DNA of 64,000 bases from GW2011-AR15 sp964512765 (GTDB lineage Archaea > Nanobdellota > Nanobdellia > Woesearchaeales > GW2011-AR15), in contig CAZEKF010000008.1 of NCBI GenBank assembly GCA_964512765.1, positions 1-64,000 of the forward strand, written 5' to 3'. The position numbers were made by a program, and so were the translations under genes. This document shows positions 59,967-64,000 of this stretch, piece by piece (the first letter of the stretch is position 1; each line of letters starts with the position of its first letter). The notes under the pieces are model-generated. The model worked only from the letters and a program-made list of their open reading frames with translations, had not been told where the DNA came from and did no database searches.

Positions 59967-62321
59967 ATGGAGAAAAAAAATTGGGCAAAGAAAATTGTGG
60001 CCCTGAGCACGGGAGCATTAATGCTCGGTGCAACGCTCGCTGGAGCATTAGCTGCTAACGATCTTGCAGCCTACCCGGCACCATTCGTAGAAGGTGGTGC
60101 ACTTAGCGACACAGTAATCGTCGTGGGTGAAGGCGCAGCAGTAGCTGATGTATTAGGAGCTGTTGATGTTGCAGCAGCACTACAAGCAGCAGCAGTGTCA
60201 CAAGAAGCCGTAGAAGTGTCATCTACTGTAGCACCAACGGTTGACGAAGGTGTTAAAATTGAAAAGAGTGGTGACAAGTTCAACTACAATGATAGAATCT
60301 ATGGTGTTAAACCTGAAGCAGTGGACAAGAACGATCTTGACATGCTAAAAGACAAAACATTTGCAGATTCAAAAGGAACCAACAAAGACGATAGAGACTA
60401 CACACAGGAAATACAGTTTAGAAGCTCAGAAAATGTAGGTAACTTCTCATTATACCAACCTGGTAAAAACGATAATTACCCAGACGGTAGAGACGCAGGA
60501 GATTACTTGTATTTCAAAAGAGGACAATTCCTATATAACTACACTGTTGACTTTAAAACAGCTGTTACCACAGCTAATGCAGCTGACCTTGAAGGTAACA
60601 CAATTGAACTACAAGGAAACACGTACACCATAACAAGTGCAACAGTCACAAGTACAAATGTAGATAAACTTACATTAGTAGCTGGTGATAACACAGTATG
60701 GTTAGTTCAAGATCAGCCTTACACAATTGGATCTAACACAGTTACAGTTGTAGACGTTGACTCAGGAGCAACTAAATGTGGTGTTAATGTAGATGGTGTA
60801 ACAAAATGGGTTGATACAAGTTCATCAGAAACCTTTGGTGACTTAAGTGTTACTGTATTAGACGCAGTAGCTGTTTACACAAAGGATTATGATGCTGATA
60901 CATGTCAGTTAAGTCTTGGATCAAGTGAAATTGTTCTGGAAGACGGCCAAGTTGTATCAGTCGCTGGTGTAGAACTTGATGGTTCAAGTGTTGCATTTAG
61001 AGATGGATCATGGGACGGTTTTGCAGTTACGTACAAACTAGGTCAAGAAACATCAGGTCTTAACCAAGCAGATGTATACTTAGCACCAAACGAAGCATGG
61101 GTAGATCCTGTGTTTGGGAATTGGAAAATTGAATTTGCTGGTGTAACAGCAGATTATGAAGAAATGACATTTGACGTAAGTTCAGATGACGCAACCTTCA
61201 AGTTCCCTAACTATGATGGAAAAGAAGTTGTAATTCCATTCCACCGTGATTCCACTTTAGGAATTATCTTGGGGGAAACAACATCAGCACCATTATTAAA
61301 ACCTGGTGAAAACTATACTGGTGACCCTGTAGGAGTACAACTATTGTATACCACTTCAGGACACGAAGTTCACGTCTTAGAAATTTCATCTTTGACATGT
61401 GATGGATCAACAAACAAAACTTCTATTAGAGACGTAACATACGATAATACATATGTTGCAAAAGATGAAGCACTTGCAGTTGATTGTCATGGAAGAGAAG
61501 TTATTTCATTGGGATCATTAGGAAACATTGATCTGGACATGAACGCAACACACATCAACTATACTTTAGGTAACACAATTGGTAATGGGTCAATATACAC
61601 AAAGTATGAAGGTGTAGTTACACTTGATGACGCAGCATCTGCTGCAGATGGTCATGCACAAGTCTCTTACACAGAAAAACAGGATGTTAAAACTCCTCAA
61701 AAAGTCCTATTAAACATGACATGGGACTCAACTGATGAAGAGATTAACTTTGGTACAATAAAAGCAGGTACTGCAGGTACTACAGCTATGTCATGGGTAA
61801 ACCACGTACAAGGAGATAGTGATACTCAAAAAGCAGTAACTGAAAAAGGTACTATGGTCACAAAAGACAATAAGTACAAGTTATCAGCTACCATAAAAGC
61901 ACCTGAAAAAGACGCATACGCAAACGTATTTGTCGTACCAATGTCAGCAACCATTAGCTCTGGTGGATCAAGCTCTGTTATGAGTGATAGTGTTAATCCA
62001 TTTAGTGTTGGTCTAGCTGTACTTGACTCAGACGCAGAAGCATTGGACAAAAACATGATAGTTGTTGGTGGTCCATGTGCTAACACAGTAGCAGCTGAAT
62101 TAATGGGAGACCCTGCTGACTGTACAGAAGGATTTGAAGCTGGAAAAGCTATGGTTAAATTCTTCGACAGAAGCGGAAAAGCTGCATTATTAGTTGCTGG
62201 ATTCGGCGCTGATGACACATTAGGAGCTGCATATGTTCTAGCTGATTACGAAGACTATGCTTTATCAGGAGATGAAGTAGAAGTTGTTGTAACAAGTTTA
62301 GACGAAATCAGTGTGAGCTAA
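59967..62321 (+). CDS. S-layer protein
   Basis: The main cell-surface lattice protein, 784 residues. A signal peptide (1-29, cleavage after LAGALA) is followed by the S-layer N-terminal domain typical of methanogen and Thermococcus proteins (AAYPAPFVEGG, TVIVVGEGAAVADVLGAVDVAAAL), a long central beta-rich region, and a C-terminal domain with NMIVVGGPCANTVAAEL, GKAMVKFFDRSGKAALLVAGF and GDEVEVVVT that closes the family's two-part module. Cysteines are few. The codon use is enriched in G/C-ending codons relative to neighbours, as expected for a very highly expressed gene. The leader is long with its Shine-Dalgarno in a hairpin loop. Confidence 0.93.
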   Translation: MEKKNWAKKIVALSTGALMLGATLAGALAANDLAAYPAPFVEGGALSDTVIVVGEGAAVADVLGAVDVAAALQAAAVSQEAVEVSSTVAPTVDEGVKIEKSGDKFNYNDRIYGVKPEAVDKNDLDMLKDKTFADSKGTNKDDRDYTQEIQFRSSENVGNFSLYQPGKNDNYPDGRDAGDYLYFKRGQFLYNYTVDFKTAVTTANAADLEGNTIELQGNTYTITSATVTSTNVDKLTLVAGDNTVWLVQDQPYTIGSNTVTVVDVDSGATKCGVNVDGVTKWVDTSSSETFGDLSVTVLDAVAVYTKDYDADTCQLSLGSSEIVLEDGQVVSVAGVELDGSSVAFRDGSWDGFAVTYKLGQETSGLNQADVYLAPNEAWVDPVFGNWKIEFAGVTADYEEMTFDVSSDDATFKFPNYDGKEVVIPFHRDSTLGIILGETTSAPLLKPGENYTGDPVGVQLLYTTSGHEVHVLEISSLTCDGSTNKTSIRDVTYDNTYVAKDEALAVDCHGREVISLGSLGNIDLDMNATHINYTLGNTIGNGSIYTKYEGVVTLDDAASAADGHAQVSYTEKQDVKTPQKVLLNMTWDSTDEEINFGTIKAGTAGTTAMSWVNHVQGDSDTQKAVTEKGTMVTKDNKYKLSATIKAPEKDAYANVFVVPMSATISSGGSSSVMSDSVNPFSVGLAVLDSDAEALDKNMIVVGGPCANTVAAELMGDPADCTEGFEAGKAMVKFFDRSGKAALLVAGFGADDTLGAAYVLADYEDYALSGDEVEVVVTSLDEISVS

Positions 62322-62363
62322 AGAAAAATTTAATTTTTTTCTTTTATTTTTTTCTAATACCAA

Positions 62364-63548
62364 TTAAACAAGAACAGCAGTAAATATATTATGTTTGTCT
62401 CGAATTAATTTTACTTTAACATTACCTTTTTCTTTAAAACAGTTAACAACTGTAACAACTCTGTCTTCAGCGACAGCTATAACTGTGTTTCTTAACCTTG
62501 CTTTGGCTTTAATCTCAACAGTTATTATCTCTCCTTTTTTAAATGGTTTTATTAATTTAGTATCTTCTTTAAATTCTAATGAATTGTCAAGTGAAGTTAA
62601 ATCTACATTTAGTTTACTCTCTAATTCTTTAAGATTTTTGTAAAATAATTTCATAGGTACTGAATTAACTGGTCTTTTCCCAAATTTGTATTCTAAAAAG
62701 TTCTGTATTCCTAAAAATGCACCAATTCCTTTACTAAACTTAATTATGTCTTCGATATCTTTATCATTAATACTTGGCAACCAAACTGGAACTAATAATA
62801 AATGTGCTTTCTTAGCCATGTACTCGCACACTTTTTTTACTTTTTTAACAGGATATTTATAGTTTGCAAGTTCACTTGCTTTATAGGGATGAAGAGAATG
62901 CAAAGAAACGTGGAAGTGCGTCATGCCTGCATTAACTAATTTATCAAAAATCGTTTTAGTAATAAGGATCCCGTTTGTAACCATAGAAATTGCGTTTACT
63001 TGCTTTATTTTCCTACTCTTTCTAACCAGACTAACAAGGTTTCCATACAAACTAGGATCTCCCTGGCTACCTATATGAATATTAACTTTATTTTGTTTTA
63101 ACTTAATAACTTTTTTAAGCTCATCAATCAAATAATCTTGCTCAACAACAATGTCCCGTTCACGTTTTGTGTGGTCAACTGAACAAAAAATACAGTCAAT
63201 GTTACAAGTTGTAATAGGTTTTACTTCAATAGTATTAGTTCCTCTATCTATAATCCCAAACTCATTGCTTCCAATAAGAGGAATACCTGAGTTTTTATGA
63301 ACATATAATGTGGGTTTATTGTTTAATGTACATTTTAACTCAGTAAAACCTTTTGTTAGCAGAAAATCAAACTTTTGTTTTAATGTTTTTTTATCAGATT
63401 CAAAAGATATTGAATGTTTCTCAATTTTGAACTTACCAAGTTTGTTAAGTTCATCTTTTTCTAAATTAAAATAATATATTTTTAAGAACAACACTATAAT
63501 ATAATCACCAGATTCAGTAAAGCTCAAATCTTTATATTCTAACTTCAT
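62364..63548 (-). CDS. Radical SAM protein with C-terminal TRAM-like domain
   Basis: A 394-residue enzyme with the 4Fe-4S cluster motif CNIDCIFC (Cys 115, 119, 122) and radical-SAM strands IHIGSQGDPSLYG and ISMVTNGILI. The N-terminal 105 residues are a separate small domain, and the C-terminal 60 residues (GEIITVEIKAKARLRNTVIAVAEDRVVTVV) look like a TRAM RNA-binding domain. A TRAM tail is common in tRNA/rRNA-modifying radical SAM enzymes, so an RNA substrate is inferred. No methylthiotransferase N-terminal cluster is present. Convergent with the S-layer gene. Confidence 0.82.
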   Translation of the reverse strand: MKLEYKDLSFTESGDYIIVLFLKIYYFNLEKDELNKLGKFKIEKHSISFESDKKTLKQKFDFLLTKGFTELKCTLNNKPTLYVHKNSGIPLIGSNEFGIIDRGTNTIEVKPITTCNIDCIFCSVDHTKRERDIVVEQDYLIDELKKVIKLKQNKVNIHIGSQGDPSLYGNLVSLVRKSRKIKQVNAISMVTNGILITKTIFDKLVNAGMTHFHVSLHSLHPYKASELANYKYPVKKVKKVCEYMAKKAHLLLVPVWLPSINDKDIEDIIKFSKGIGAFLGIQNFLEYKFGKRPVNSVPMKLFYKNLKELESKLNVDLTSLDNSLEFKEDTKLIKPFKKGEIITVEIKAKARLRNTVIAVAEDRVVTVVNCFKEKGNVKVKLIRDKHNIFTAVLV

Positions 63549-63594
63549 AATTTATTAAAGTGGTAATAGAAATTATTTAAATCTTGTTACAAAC

Positions 63595-64000
63595 TCACAA
63601 TCCAAAATTAACCTGGCTTTTATTTGACTTAACTATTCTATCTGTACCTTTTTTTGTTCTAAACTTAATCTTAGCATTTGGCAGGGTTAATCCTCCAACA
63701 ATGGTCATTTTTGTTTTAATCTGGTAACTAATTATCCTTTCTTCAAACGGTTCCAATGCATCTAATTTCCATTTAACCAAAGTCCCTTTTTTCATATGTT
63801 TAAGAATTTTTGAAGGTGCCATTGATCCAAGATATTTTGTTTTAAGGAAAGTTGACATTGCAGGTATTAAATCTGTTAAAGTTAAGTTTTCTAATAAATC
63901 CGGGCTCCTGTTTCTAACGTGTAATAATATTTTTAACTTTGAAATTCCTTCATCTGATGGATCTATTACAACGCTATCTTTTTTTATTAAAACAGGACTT
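63595..64000 (-). CDS. C-terminal part of a DUF11/CARDB-like protein (cut by window edge)
   Basis: The frame is open across the right edge, so at least 134 codons belong to it; the first ATG inside (63858) is not the true start. The visible end reads as a beta-sandwich with LLHVRNRS, LENLTLTDLIPAMSTF, and KWKLDALEPFEERIISYQIKTK, the standard order of DUF11-like surface repeats (a conserved D-IP, then a turn, then an E-x-ISY strand). The remaining domains lie outside the window. A role as a surface or membrane-tail protein is inferred from the repeat type. Confidence 0.65.
   Translation of the reverse strand, partial: SPVLIKKDSVVIDPSDEGISKLKILLHVRNRSPDLLENLTLTDLIPAMSTFLKTKYLGSMAPSKILKHMKKGTLVKWKLDALEPFEERIISYQIKTKMTIVGGLTLPNAKIKFRTKKGTDRIVKSNKSQVNFGL

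Noticed and set aside
1..64000. Insertion sequence, prophage, CRISPR-Cas or toxin-antitoxin locus
   Set aside because: No transposase, integrase, phage structural gene, Cas gene or recognisable toxin pair was seen in any frame.

Overview
The window reads as a chromosome segment of an AT-rich archaeon (about one third G+C by eye), most likely a DPANN lineage such as Woesearchaeota or a relative. Evidence: an archaeal information-processing cluster (aIF6, prefoldin alpha, FtsY, Lhr, a Ski2-like helicase and endonuclease Q), a methanogen/Thermococcus-type S-layer protein, TATA-box promoters 22-30 bases before many start codons, GGTGA-type ribosome binding sites, and many lineage-specific secreted and membrane proteins. 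No tRNA, rRNA, CRISPR array or transposase was seen. The assignment below phylum level is inference.

Layout. 1-5447: a giant secreted cysteine-rich repeat protein on the minus strand, running off the left edge. 5594-9736: a tightly overlapping minus-strand pyrimidine operon (pyrD, pyrK, pyrC, a SLOG/LOG-family protein, pyrE). 9818-11656: RDD protein, SppA, a small membrane protein and a 43-residue CxxC protein. 11838-19090: a DNA-precursor cluster with two class II ribonucleotide reductase genes, a cobalamin adenosyltransferase, thyA and folA, with structured intergenic elements. 19861-21861: three secreted or membrane genes, including a membrane-anchored winged-helix regulator. 21856-34154: hydrolase, permease, an EgtD-like protein, a tandem Lrp regulator, sugar nucleotide genes, pilin-like genes, a CheR-like methyltransferase and a CBS protein. 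34151-38555: FtsY, prefoldin alpha, Prs and aIF6. 38635-46485: a conserved unknown, Lhr helicase, zinc-ribbon membrane proteins and a CaCA exchanger. 46534-58104: a large secreted repeat protein, a truncated Hel308-like gene, Yip1, a lipoprotein, a Ski2-like helicase, an antiporter and EndoQ. 58243-64000: SerS, the S-layer protein, a radical SAM/TRAM protein and the C-terminal end of another protein cut by the right edge.

How the genes fit together. The pyrimidine operon makes UMP with PRPP supplied by Prs. Cobalamin-dependent ribonucleotide reductase, with the adenosyltransferase that makes its cofactor, converts ribonucleotides to deoxyribonucleotides. ThyA and FolA form the thymidylate cycle. 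GalT and a nucleotidyltransferase supply activated sugars, plausibly for the many N-glycosylation sequons on the secreted proteins. The S-layer and cysteine-rich proteins build the cell surface.

The points most worth checking are: a ribonucleotide reductase paralogue that keeps the thiyl-radical cysteine but has lost its other redox cysteines and two active-site acid/amide residues; a 100-base structured insert flanked by direct repeats at that gene's end; a three-way-junction RNA candidate between thyA and folA; a leader with two Shine-Dalgarno copies around one anti-Shine-Dalgarno; and two genes that seem to start at non-canonical codons (ATT, ATC).
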